Origin: Lactobacillus sp. ESL0700
GTDB taxonomy: Bacteria; Bacillota; Bacilli; Lactobacillales; Lactobacillaceae
Assembly: GCF_029392095.1 (NCBI RefSeq)
Contig: NZ_CP113930.1
Location: 992,001-1,056,000 of the forward strand
DNA: 64,000 nucleotides
Direction of reading: 5' to 3'
The translations under genes and the position numbers were made by a program. The stretch's first letter is position 1, and every line of letters starts with the position of its first letter. Shown here in pieces: positions 38,039 through 46,842 of this stretch. The notes below the pieces were generated by a model. It was not told the DNA's origin. It did not search any database and saw only the letters and a program-made list of their open reading frames with translations.

Positions 38039-39850
38039 CTATTGTTTAACTTGTTTTAACGCTGCAGAAACAGCTTCTTTGAATGCCTTGCTTGTGGCAG
38101 AAGCACCGGAAACGGCATCAACATCAGCGGTTTTTTCTTTAATCATCTTTACCTGTAGTTGCTTTAATGCCTTACCACCATAATCAGGTGATTCACTTTC
38201 CTTAAGAATTTCAATCTGTGTTGGCTGCTTTTTATCATTAACCGTTACGCGAACAATGATTTCATTACCCATGCCACTAGTTGATTTACCAATGTATTGG
38301 TTTGGCTTGGTCTCATAATTAGTTTCATTCAAAGCAGATGCTGGGAAATCATCATTAGCAATAGGCTCACTCTTACTGGCACCACTAATTACAACTGGTT
38401 CCTTTATTTTAGCGGCATTCTCACCGGCAATTTTACCGAAAATCAGGCAGTCGGCAATATCGCCACCACCGTTGTATTGGTTAGCGCCAATGTGGCCTAA
38501 TTCTCCTGCGGCATATAAGTGCGGCAGAACTTGGTGGTCAGTATCTAATACTTCTGCCTTTTCATTTCTGCGTGGGCCGCCTTGAGTGTTTAACATCGTA
38601 TGTTGCTGAGCAAGTGAATAAAATGGTCCCGTTAAAGAAATTTTCGCCATCGATTCTGGCTTTCTGCCGCATTGGTAGTCAGCGCCTTGATCAACGAAGA
38701 AATTATAGGTTGCGATTGTGTTCTTTAATACGGCTGGATCGACATCTATTTCCTTAGCTAAGTCAGCGAGAGTATTTGATTTAACAACTTTAGCTAAACT
38801 CTCTTTTTGGAAATTATCATTATCCTGATTCATGAATTCGTCATATTTCTTTTGGTCAAAAATCATGTGGGGATGAACTTGAGCAAGCGGAATCCGCCAA
38901 ATACCATGATTATAGCGATGACCATGTCTTGTAGGATCGTCTTCAGCAATATAACGCGTACCATCATCGCCAACAGTAATTAATGAACCACCAAAAAGTG
39001 ATTTCCAAGCCATCGTGCTGTGCGCTCTTTGACCTTTAGGAGCAGCAATATTGACTGGGCCACCTGGTTCATAATTGTTCATGTGCCAAAGGTCAGCACC
39101 AACTTCAATTGCCATCTTAATACCGTCACCATTGTTGTACAAAGTTCCGTATGGCAACAATTTAGTTTCGCCAAGGTAGTCCTGAATCATTTGTTCATTA
39201 TTCTCAAAGCCGCCCAAGGTCAACACAACACCATTATTTGCTTTGGCATTATATAATTTGCCGTTCTGCTCAAACTGGACACCAATAATTGTTTTATCTT
39301 CGTCTTGAATTAAATGCTTAGCTGGTGCTTCATACAGAACATCAATTTGGCTGCTGCGATCAAGGACATTTTGCCGTAATCGTTTCCACAATGCACTATC
39401 AAAAATTTGGTCATGAATAAGCAGATCATCATTCGTTTCTGCCCCTTCAAACTCTGGATATTCTGCAATCATGTATGCCAGTAAGGCGACATTCTTGTTG
39501 CCGGGATTTTTTCTGACACTGAAGGCCTTGCCACCTAAATATTTTTCAAAGTAAGTTGGTAAATCAACCATGCCCTGAACAAATGTATTCAGTACTTTTT
39601 CATCTAAGTCAAGTGGGGCCGTCATTTGTTCATAATATTTCTTCAATTTGGCAAAGTCATAACCTGCTTGGACAATCTGACCGCAATAGCGTGTGTTACC
39701 ACCTTCGTGACCTTCTGGTGCACTATCAATTAGCAGTACTTTAGCGCCATTATCTGCAGCGAACCTAGCTGCAGTTGCTCCGGCACCACCAAAGCCAACG
39801 ACAATAACATCATAAATAGCATTCCAAGAATCTTTATCTTTTAAGAACAT
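38039..39850 (-). CDS. FAD-dependent reductase with C-terminal FMN-binding domain
   Basis: 603 residues, no signal peptide or heme motif. The FAD-binding fold begins near residue 15 (DVIVVGFGGAGATAARFAAD) and carries an LYAAGELGHIGANQYNGGG segment where classical fumarate reductases have an Arg (here Gln). An FMN_bind domain lies at the C-terminus, with DAVSGASATSKAF as a likely flavin attachment site. The order of domains is the reverse of its neighbour. An enoate or alpha-beta unsaturated acid reductase using FMN to relay electrons is the most likely role; the electron donor is not encoded here. It starts 18 nt after the AraC gene. Confidence 0.82.
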   Translation of the reverse strand: MFLKDKDSWNAIYDVIVVGFGGAGATAARFAADNGAKVLLIDSAPEGHEGGNTRYCGQIVQAGYDFAKLKKYYEQMTAPLDLDEKVLNTFVQGMVDLPTYFEKYLGGKAFSVRKNPGNKNVALLAYMIAEYPEFEGAETNDDLLIHDQIFDSALWKRLRQNVLDRSSQIDVLYEAPAKHLIQDEDKTIIGVQFEQNGKLYNAKANNGVVLTLGGFENNEQMIQDYLGETKLLPYGTLYNNGDGIKMAIEVGADLWHMNNYEPGGPVNIAAPKGQRAHSTMAWKSLFGGSLITVGDDGTRYIAEDDPTRHGHRYNHGIWRIPLAQVHPHMIFDQKKYDEFMNQDNDNFQKESLAKVVKSNTLADLAKEIDVDPAVLKNTIATYNFFVDQGADYQCGRKPESMAKISLTGPFYSLAQQHTMLNTQGGPRRNEKAEVLDTDHQVLPHLYAAGELGHIGANQYNGGGDIADCLIFGKIAGENAAKIKEPVVISGASKSEPIANDDFPASALNETNYETKPNQYIGKSTSGMGNEIIVRVTVNDKKQPTQIEILKESESPDYGGKALKQLQVKMIKEKTADVDAVSGASATSKAFKEAVSAALKQVKQ

Positions 39851-39868
39851 CGTTGTTTCTCCTTTATG

Positions 39869-40864
39869 TTAATTTGGATCATTACTCATGCTTTTCTCTA
39901 AAATAATTTGATGACGATATGTTAAGACTGTCTTGCCCGTCCAGCGTTTAAATGCCTTATAAAACGAAGTCACATTGCTAAAGCCAACTAAGAAACTAAC
40001 TTCAGTAGTAGTTAAAGTTAAATCTTGCAGTAAATTGAGTGCCAATATTTTTTGAACAATAGTTACTTGTTCTTTAAAACTGGTTCCTTCACGTGCAAGC
40101 CATCTCTGCAAGGTTCGCGGTGAAATTTTGATAGCTTCAGCTACGTCTTTTAGTTGAAAATTGCCGCCGGCAATTAACTTGAATAAAGTATTTTGAACAA
40201 CTGCCACAAAAGGAGGATCAGCATTTAGCTTTTTAAGATATTTTTTCAAGCCCGGCTCCATAAAACTCCAGACAACATCATTTTCTGTCGAAAATGAACG
40301 CTTAAGATCACTTAACTTAAACACTAAGTAATTGTCGCGACTTTTTTGCGGTGTTATTCCTAGATATTCGGTAATTATTGGACCATATTTAAATCTACTG
40401 CCAATTGAAACGGGAATAATTTGTGAATTTGTCCCTGTTCGAAGTAGGCTAATTACAGAAATTTGGTCAACTAGTAAACTAAATCTAGAATATTTACGAT
40501 AGTCGTCCAAATAACTGATATGAATCCGTAGATTTTTACCTTCCGCAAAAATTCCCATTACAATTGGACCAACCAGTTTTTCATAAGCAGCTAAACGCTT
40601 GATTGCCTGCAGGCCATTTGAACTAGACAAAGCAGCAAAGAACGGAGGAATAAACGGATAAAACTTGCTAACATCACTACATGCAAGTAATTGCTGGTCG
40701 TTAGCTTCTTTATCTAAAATGGCAAAGGCATGTGAGCTCTTTTCCCATTTAGAATTTAAATAACGATCAATGACACTTGAGTCAAGTAACCCTGAGATAG
40801 AATCAAACGGGTACCCAAGATTTTTCAAAAAATTTTGTAATTCGCTAGAAGTTTGCTCGGTCAT
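39869..40864 (-). CDS. AraC-family transcriptional regulator of the flavoprotein operon
   Basis: 331 residues from the ATG at 40864, which has GGAGAAAG about seven bases upstream; a longer in-frame start would lie upstream of a TACAAT -10 box (40889-40894). The N-terminal 220 residues resemble the arabinose-binding-like sensor of OruR/ArgR-type AraC proteins. The C-terminal double helix-turn-helix is clear (LKDVAEAIKISPRTLQRWLA and TEVSFLVGFSNVTSFYKAFKRWTG). It is co-directional with the two flavoprotein genes and is probably their activator, sensing their substrate. Confidence 0.85.
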   Translation of the reverse strand: MTEQTSSELQNFLKNLGYPFDSISGLLDSSVIDRYLNSKWEKSSHAFAILDKEANDQQLLACSDVSKFYPFIPPFFAALSSSNGLQAIKRLAAYEKLVGPIVMGIFAEGKNLRIHISYLDDYRKYSRFSLLVDQISVISLLRTGTNSQIIPVSIGSRFKYGPIITEYLGITPQKSRDNYLVFKLSDLKRSFSTENDVVWSFMEPGLKKYLKKLNADPPFVAVVQNTLFKLIAGGNFQLKDVAEAIKISPRTLQRWLAREGTSFKEQVTIVQKILALNLLQDLTLTTTEVSFLVGFSNVTSFYKAFKRWTGKTVLTYRHQIILEKSMSNDPN

Positions 40865-41235
40865 TATGCTTTCTCCGATCTCATCAGTATTGTATACCCT
40901 TTCATTTGAGCAAAAAGTATCTTTTACCGACATTTTATGCCTAAACGCGCCAAAATAATACTATTTTGTGAAAGATATAATTTATTTTTTGCTTAATGTA
41001 ATGTCTTAAAGATGTATGGTAAACACTGTATAGTTATGAAAAAGCGGTTTTGTAGGATGATATTTTTAACTAATTATGTTTAATTATGAGCAATAATTAG
41101 TTAAAGCCAGTTTTCTCCATAACTAATGCAAATTTAAAAGGACCAGCTCCCGATAAAATATCGGAAACTAGTCCTTTGATAAATTGATTTTACATAATTT
41201 AAATTATGACATTAAATATAACAAGTTTTATTCTT
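40865..41235. other. Intergenic region with inverted repeat and terminator
   Basis: No coding frame of note. It contains the AraC promoter near 40889, an 11-bp perfect inverted repeat TAACTAATTAT / ATAATTAGTTA (41067-41077 and 41093-41103, 15-nt loop, no T-run) and the terminator of the nitroreductase gene at 41136-41177. Confidence 0.6.
41136..41177 (-). terminator. Terminator of the nitroreductase transcript
   Basis: AAAGGAC-AG, then CCGAT / ATCGG as an inner stem and CT-GTCCTTT as the outer arm, with TTTTAAATTT on the minus-strand 3' side. Confidence 0.8.
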
Positions 41236-41973
41236 CTACTTCAATACAAAACCTTGCTTTTGCAAAAAAGCACCCACATCAGGACGTCTTGCTTCACTAA
41301 AAAAGTCAATATTTTTTTGTAGCCAGTCAGTTTGTTGTTGGTTACTGTTACGACTAGCATAATAAGCAGCAGTCTGTTGCTGATAAGCTGTTAAATCAGT
41401 GAACTTAGCTATGTTATAGCTATTCTGTGCGACCTTTTGATCTAATGCCATCCGCGGCTTAGGTCCATTCTTCTTGGTTGGAATACCGATTGTCATGCCA
41501 AAAACTGGTACGGTGAACTCTGGCAATGCCAAAATTTCACTAACTTGTTTCAAGTCGTTACGAATGCCGCCAATATAGCAAATACCCAAGTCAAGTTCCT
41601 CAGCAGCGATGGCCATACTTTGGGCTGCAATAGTGGCATCAATGACGCTAACTAACAGTGCCTCCATGTTTTTAATGCCAGCTAATGACTGATTTGCTTG
41701 TTCTAAAAGGCATTTTTGCCGGTATAAATCAGCGACAAAGACATAAAAGGCACTACTGTGAACGACATATTCTGGACAGTTGGCAATTTCTCCTAATTGC
41801 TGACGCTTCTGGGTGTCCGTGATTTCAATGATTGAGAATGCCTGAACAAAATTTGACGATGAAGCACTATTAGCAGCTTTTAGCAGCTCTTCTTTAGTTG
41901 CAATTGGTAGCGGCTCATCGACAAATTCTCGTACGGAAACGTGTTGTGTCATTTTTTGGATAAAATCATTCAC
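41236..41973 (-). CDS. Nitroreductase-family NADPH:FMN oxidoreductase
   Basis: 245 residues of the FRP/NfsA type. VSVREFVDEPLP is the FMN-phosphate binding N-terminus, ANSASSSNFVQAFSII the second FMN contact, LGICYIGGIRND and GMTIGIPTKKNGPKPRMAL the later conserved elements. It reduces flavins, quinones or nitro compounds with NAD(P)H. It starts 25 nt after the HAD phosphatase gene. Confidence 0.9.
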   Translation of the reverse strand: MNDFIQKMTQHVSVREFVDEPLPIATKEELLKAANSASSSNFVQAFSIIEITDTQKRQQLGEIANCPEYVVHSSAFYVFVADLYRQKCLLEQANQSLAGIKNMEALLVSVIDATIAAQSMAIAAEELDLGICYIGGIRNDLKQVSEILALPEFTVPVFGMTIGIPTKKNGPKPRMALDQKVAQNSYNIAKFTDLTAYQQQTAAYYASRNSNQQQTDWLQKNIDFFSEARRPDVGAFLQKQGFVLK

Positions 41974-41998
41974 TATTTTTAATTCCTTCTCTAGTTTT

Positions 41999-42784
41999 TT
42001 AATTTAATAAGCGCCATATTTCCTTTTGGACAGCACTATCATTACTGGAACCGATAATTCGGTCCGCTGCATTCTTCGCACTTGGCAGCGCCGTGCCAGT
42101 TGCATAGCCGCGGCCAACATACTTAAGCATCCCAACATCATTGCCACTGTCACCAAAGGCAACCATTTCGCGGGGATTAATTCCGAGCTTCTTGCTCAGA
42201 TACTGCAAGCCGATGGCTTTATTCATCCCTTTAGTTGACATATCAATCGAGCCTGCAGAGCCAGAAACAAAACCTAAATTAGGATAATTCCGTTTAAGTT
42301 CAGCTAGCATTTGCGGCATTTTAGTCTCAGCGACGTCAAAAGTTATCTTGAATATCTGATCGTTTAAGTTTGCAAAGTCAGCCACCGGCGTAATTTTGTA
42401 GTAATACTTGCGCAATTCCTCAATGTATTCCGGACTATCGCTATCCAGCACATAGGCACTTAGTAGTCCGGAAGCAACTGCCTTTTCGTCATATTGCCGT
42501 GTAATTTGCACGATTGTCGCTAAATCATTGTCAGAAAGGCTATCGGTGTGAATTACCTGCCTACCTTTGGCAACCAATGCCCCATTTTCAGCAACAAAAT
42601 AAATCTGATCGGCGACTTCTGGAAATCTCGTTATCAAATTTTCGTACTGATTACCACTAGAAACGACAAATTTAATGTCACGTTCCTGCATAATTTTAAA
42701 TTCACGCAAAAACAGGTCAACATCATAGGTCTTAGCATCGGTCAGCCAAGTACCATCCATATCTGTTGCAATTAACTTAATCAT
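41999..42784 (-). CDS. Cof-type HAD-superfamily hydrolase
   Basis: 261 residues. Motif I is DMDGTW (Asp9 would be nucleophile), motif II VSSGNQY, motif III Lys region STKGMNKAIGL and motif IV GDSGNDVGMLK. A C2-type cap domain lies in the middle. Such enzymes dephosphorylate sugar phosphates or flavin mononucleotide; the substrate cannot be predicted. It lies 9 nt after the RsmF-like gene. Confidence 0.9.
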   Translation of the reverse strand: MIKLIATDMDGTWLTDAKTYDVDLFLREFKIMQERDIKFVVSSGNQYENLITRFPEVADQIYFVAENGALVAKGRQVIHTDSLSDNDLATIVQITRQYDEKAVASGLLSAYVLDSDSPEYIEELRKYYYKITPVADFANLNDQIFKITFDVAETKMPQMLAELKRNYPNLGFVSGSAGSIDMSTKGMNKAIGLQYLSKKLGINPREMVAFGDSGNDVGMLKYVGRGYATGTALPSAKNAADRIIGSSNDSAVQKEIWRLLN

Positions 42785-42793
42785 TTTACCTAA

Positions 42794-44179
42794 TTAACCT
42801 TTCTTAAGAGTTCGTAAACCTTTCGGGTAGAAGTTCTTGAGTACCCCATTGCCGGTAACTTTGCCAAAACTAAAAATTAGCTGGCGAGCACTGACTAAGA
42901 CAAAACCGCGCAAGTCAGTCTTTACCCGGACCGTTTCACCATGTAAATAAGCGGCGTAATCATCACGATTTAATTCAACTACTCGGTCCTGTTGAACTTG
43001 GCTTAATGCCATTGCTAGTTGATGCCCCGGTTCGAAGCGGTTTTTCTTTAAAACACCTAATTCTAGACCATTATTAATTACCTTCAGGTGCAAGTTAGCT
43101 GCTTTAATCGCGGGAAGAAAGACGTGGTCATGACTCACGCGAATTTCTTGACGCCAGTTGGCTAGCGGCTGCGGTAAATTGAATTTATCTAAAACTGCAG
43201 TTACTAATTCGGTCTGCTCCTTAGTTAACAGCATCTTAGCGCGAGTTTTTTTATGTTTCTTGTCTTTAGTCTGTTTTTGCTCGCTATTACCAGGCAATTT
43301 TAACTTCGCCGCAAATTGCCCTTCGCCTAAGTCGTCCTGTGGCCAAAAGCGCAAGGTCCCCTTTAAAGCTGGATTATTATCAGCCCATTCAGGCCGGCCG
43401 TGACTAATTTTAGCAGAGTACAAACCTGACGCTATTACAGAAAAGCCAAATTCGTTAATTAGCCAGCTAACAATCTGCTCATCTTCTTCTGGGGCATAGG
43501 TACAAGTTGAATAAACTAATTCCCCGCCGGGTTTAAGCATCTTGACAGCCTGCGTTAGGATTTCTTGTTGGCGCTTTTGACAAACTAGGACGTAATCTTG
43601 TGACCAATAATTAACTGCATCTGGATTTTTACGAAACATGCCTTCGCCGCTGCATGGTGCATCCACCAAAATTTTATCAAAAAATTGCGGGAATTGCGGT
43701 GCTAAATTTGCTGGATCCTCACTGGTAATTAAGCAATTGGTAATGCCCCAACGTTCAATATTTTCTCGCAAAATTTTAGCCCTTGTAGCTGAAATTTCGT
43801 TAGCTACTAATAACCCCGAACCAGCAAGTTGCTCACCTAGAGCTGTACTTTTACCACCCGGAGCTGCACAAAGGTCAAGAACCTTGTCGCCAGGGTTAAT
43901 TTTCATTAAAGTAGCCGGAAACATCGCCGATGGGTCCTGCGAATAAACCGTGCCGCTAACCCATTCTGGATCATTACCTGCAACCTGACCATAATAAGCT
44001 GCATTAATCTCTGGTACAGGCTGCTCACAATTATAGGAAACTTGCTGATTAAACTTTAGCGGATTAAGGCGAAATGCTTTTTTACTCGGCTCAGCCATTG
44101 CTTTAAACATAATGGCTGCCTGCTCCTGACCAAGTAATTTCTGATATTTATTTGTAAATTCTGCGGGCAAGTTAAGCAC
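42794..44179 (-). CDS. RsmF/NOL1-NOP2-Sun family RNA cytosine-C5 methyltransferase
   Basis: 461 residues. The SAM-binding GDKVLDLCAAPGGKSTALGEQ, the catalytic DAPCSGEGMFR with the release cysteine, and the nucleophile Cys in VYSTCTYAPEEDEQ are all visible. The C-terminal extension from about residue 300 is of the YebU/RsmF type with a PUA-like end. It methylates cytosine in 16S rRNA or tRNA. It overlaps the FtsX-like gene by 8 nt. Confidence 0.92.
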   Translation of the reverse strand: MLNLPAEFTNKYQKLLGQEQAAIMFKAMAEPSKKAFRLNPLKFNQQVSYNCEQPVPEINAAYYGQVAGNDPEWVSGTVYSQDPSAMFPATLMKINPGDKVLDLCAAPGGKSTALGEQLAGSGLLVANEISATRAKILRENIERWGITNCLITSEDPANLAPQFPQFFDKILVDAPCSGEGMFRKNPDAVNYWSQDYVLVCQKRQQEILTQAVKMLKPGGELVYSTCTYAPEEDEQIVSWLINEFGFSVIASGLYSAKISHGRPEWADNNPALKGTLRFWPQDDLGEGQFAAKLKLPGNSEQKQTKDKKHKKTRAKMLLTKEQTELVTAVLDKFNLPQPLANWRQEIRVSHDHVFLPAIKAANLHLKVINNGLELGVLKKNRFEPGHQLAMALSQVQQDRVVELNRDDYAAYLHGETVRVKTDLRGFVLVSARQLIFSFGKVTGNGVLKNFYPKGLRTLKKG

Positions 44180-45137
44180 GATGCCGCTCCTTTCGTGATA
44201 AGTAAAAAATGCCGAAAATATAGCCCCAAATAATGAGAAACCAGCTAAGTGCCAACAGCCACATCAGATGGTCAGGCTTAGAATAAAATGCGCGCCAGCA
44301 TAAAAAGAGGTAGGCACCTACTGTAACTAACAATTCAGTTAAAATTAGCCTGATACCACGATTGATAAACCAATTGCGTAACAAATTGCCAGTTAAGTTA
44401 GTCCGTTTAACTGTTTGCCAATCAATTAAGGCGAGCAATAGGTTACAAATGATCGCAATTATGCCAAACATAATCATCAGTAAAATCTCCCGAATAACTG
44501 AAAAACGGTGAATCTGGTGTTTCTTAACAAATAATGGTGTCCTTACTCTGCCACCATAATGCGCTGCGACTTTACGAATAACCTTGTCTGAAGCATCCAT
44601 AATAATTTGGTAATTTTCCAGTTTAAATTCACCCGTTGGCTGTTTAGGTCCAGTTGACAAATAATAGCCATCCTGCTTCATTTGTCGGTAGTGCTTTAGA
44701 GTTCCAATTACGGAATAATATTTATGATGCAAGACAACATATTGATTGCCCTGCGTTTTTAACGTCTTAACTTTAGCGTTCAGTCCCAGAACCGCAAAAG
44801 AAACTTGCCCTTTAAAATCATCAGCCGAAAAGTAGCGGCCAGATTCCGTAGGTAAGCTAATAATTGTGTGATTAGCCCAAATAAGTGTTTGGTGGGTTGT
44901 CCCCTGCCGTTCAAGATGAACTTGAATTTTGTTCTTGGGGTAATTTTGGGTTAAATAGCGCAAAAAGGTATTAACCTTTTGCTCGGTATTAATCTCAATA
45001 TAGCGGGTATTGTTACTCAAGCCATAGGCTTCCAGCAGCTGATCGGCTTCGTGTGACTGCACGTTAGACAACATGCTGCCGATGCCTAAAAGCGCTAAGA
45101 AAAAAACAATAATTAAGCCTAATTTTTTAAATTTCAT
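44172..45137 (-). CDS. Orphan FtsX/MacB-like permease
   Basis: 321 residues: one N-terminal membrane helix (about 7-25), an external domain of about 190 residues with the MacB_PCD-like segment GRYFSADDFKGQVSFAVLGLN, then three helices (about 218-240, 260-285, 292-312). This is the topology of FtsX/MacB permeases, but no ATPase gene lies next to it. It overlaps both neighbours (11 nt with the upstream gene, 8 nt with the methyltransferase gene). The substrate is unknown and assignment rests on topology and one motif. Confidence 0.55.
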   Translation of the reverse strand: MKFKKLGLIIVFFLALLGIGSMLSNVQSHEADQLLEAYGLSNNTRYIEINTEQKVNTFLRYLTQNYPKNKIQVHLERQGTTHQTLIWANHTIISLPTESGRYFSADDFKGQVSFAVLGLNAKVKTLKTQGNQYVVLHHKYYSVIGTLKHYRQMKQDGYYLSTGPKQPTGEFKLENYQIIMDASDKVIRKVAAHYGGRVRTPLFVKKHQIHRFSVIREILLMIMFGIIAIICNLLLALIDWQTVKRTNLTGNLLRNWFINRGIRLILTELLVTVGAYLFLCWRAFYSKPDHLMWLLALSWFLIIWGYIFGIFYLSRKERHRA

Positions 45138-45879
45138 GTTCTATCTCAAATATTTGTTCATTAATAAAATCGTAACTACGAAACGACTGGTTAATTAGCC
45201 GTAGTTGTGCCGAATGGTGCAATTTCATTGTTTGCCAAAAGGCAGGCGAATTTGTTGCCCCATTTTTTTCGCCAATAAATAGCAGGCGACTCTTAGGATT
45301 ATACTTTTTCCATGCGGCAACTGCCAATAAATCACTCTCGGTAAAGTTGGGCGCCCATGAGCAAATAATCAAATCAACTTGGGCAAAGCGCTTAATTGCT
45401 TGAACTGCATCTAAATCTACGACATTAACTGCCGGTTGACTGCCAGTTGCGGAAGTCTTGGACCATTCTAATGAATCAGTCGCGATTGTCCTGATTTGTC
45501 CCGTGTCCAATGCCCTTGACCAGTATGCGTTACCAGCCATGATTTCTAATGCAGTGTTTACATGTAACTGCTCCTTAATTAGCCGCGCCGTTGTTAAATT
45601 GGGCAAAGACCAAATGCCATACCTAATTGATAAGTATTGCCGCAAGCTGTTAAGCAGCTGATTTAATACCTTGATATTCGCAGTCTGCCCCTGTCCAACT
45701 TGCTCCAAAATTTCTTCTACTTCATCTGGTAACAAGCCTAATCTTGCCGGCGCCGATGTTAAAATTTGTTGTTGATCCAGCTGGTTAATAATTTGGTTAA
45801 CTTCTGCAACCTGTTTATTTACTGCTTGATGTTTAATTTGACCATTTAATTGGTTAACTTTATCTAAAAAATTTGTCAT
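45127..45879 (-). CDS. Methyltransferase-like protein of unknown specificity
   Basis: 250 residues from the ATG at 45879 (AGGGA six to seven bases before it; an upstream TTG is less likely). The N-terminal 90 residues are helical and Gln-rich; the C-terminal half has a Rossmann-like pattern with TALEIMAGNAYWSRAL as a possible SAM loop and VDLIICSWAP as the strand 4 motif. It may be a class I methyltransferase without recognisable target motifs. Divergent from lepB. Confidence 0.55.
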   Translation of the reverse strand: MTNFLDKVNQLNGQIKHQAVNKQVAEVNQIINQLDQQQILTSAPARLGLLPDEVEEILEQVGQGQTANIKVLNQLLNSLRQYLSIRYGIWSLPNLTTARLIKEQLHVNTALEIMAGNAYWSRALDTGQIRTIATDSLEWSKTSATGSQPAVNVVDLDAVQAIKRFAQVDLIICSWAPNFTESDLLAVAAWKKYNPKSRLLFIGEKNGATNSPAFWQTMKLHHSAQLRLINQSFRSYDFINEQIFEIEHEI

Positions 45880-45960
45880 ATTCAATCCCTATACTGATTT
45901 TACCATTCAAACGGACAGATTTCAGTTATAATAAAAGATAACAAATAAAGGAGAAGTTTT

Positions 45961-46533
45961 ATGGCAAAAAAAGCAAATAAACAAAATGAAGAAGAAAGTT
46001 TAGGAAAATTTATCCTTGACGTTGTAGTGATGATGGTCGTCATCTTAGGTATCTTTTGGCTTGTCTTTACCTACGCTCTTTCAAATGATAGTGTATCAGG
46101 ACCTTCGATGCAGCCAACTTTTGAAAATAATGACCGCCTAATTTCTGTTCGGCATTTTGAACCTAAGCGTAATGATGTTGTTGTTTTATTGGCACCTAAG
46201 GCAGCCAACGATGTTCCTGGTGCACTTTACATCAAGCGGATTATTGGCTTACCTGGCGATAAGTTGGTTTCTAAAAATGACAAAATGTACATTAACGGCA
46301 AGTTATTCAAGGAACCATACTTGGATAACAGCTTAAAGCAAGCTGATAATGCGGCTGGGCAAACATACACAACCAACTTCACTTATAAGGTGCCAAAGGG
46401 TTACTATTGGGTAATGGGTGATCACCGTGACATCTCCAAAGACTCACATATCTTTGGTCCCGTTAAACGTAATGCCTTAGTTGGCAAAGTTGTCTTACGT
46501 TACTGGCCCTTCAACAAAATTCAGGGATTTTAA
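45961..46533 (+). CDS. lepB: Signal peptidase I
   Basis: 190 residues. One N-terminal membrane helix (about 18-42), then the catalytic Ser in GPSMQPTF, the Lys in YIKRIIGLPGDKL and the GDHRDISKDSHIFGPV box. It cleaves secretory signal peptides outside the membrane. A TATAAT box at 45927-45932 and AAGGAG before the ATG support the start. Confidence 0.96.
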   Translation: MAKKANKQNEEESLGKFILDVVVMMVVILGIFWLVFTYALSNDSVSGPSMQPTFENNDRLISVRHFEPKRNDVVVLLAPKAANDVPGALYIKRIIGLPGDKLVSKNDKMYINGKLFKEPYLDNSLKQADNAAGQTYTTNFTYKVPKGYYWVMGDHRDISKDSHIFGPVKRNALVGKVVLRYWPFNKIQGF

Positions 46534-46595
46534 TATTCTTTCTCTTTGAATTTAAGCAATTTTTCGTTAAAATAAAATTGTAAAGGAGAATAATT

Positions 46596-46787
46596 ATGAA
46601 TCATCAAATAGAAGAGTTATCCGATGCAATTATTGATTATCAAGTAAGACATCACGTCACAGATACTGATTTAGCCTTTGCCAGCCACCTATCAGTTGAA
46701 AAAATTCATGCAATGAAAACTGGCGAGGGTGAATTCACTCCTGAAGAAATTAATCAGCTTTATGATTACATGGCAGCTAGCCATTAA
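46596..46787 (+). CDS. Small conserved acidic protein of unknown function
   Basis: 63 residues, preceded by AAAGGAG at good spacing and its own promoter-like sequence. The pattern of helices (IEELSDAIIDYQVRHH, TDTDLAFASHLSVEKIHAM, TPEEINQLYDYM) resembles a helix-turn-helix fold of the XRE type, though too short for a full one. It ends at a terminator. I do not know a function. Confidence 0.7.
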   Translation: MNHQIEELSDAIIDYQVRHHVTDTDLAFASHLSVEKIHAMKTGEGEFTPEEINQLYDYMAASH

Positions 46788-46804
46788 AACTAATTAACTT
46801 ACTT

Positions 46805-46842
46805 AAAAAGACCTTCAATTATTGAAGGTCTTTTGTTGTTTA
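46805..46842. terminator. Terminator, left copy of the pair flanking the accessory block
   Basis: AAAAAGACCTTCAATTATTGAAGGTCTTTT forms a 10-11-bp stem and works for both directions. The 38-nt segment recurs at 58525-58563 with a single extra A in the loop. Confidence 0.88.
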
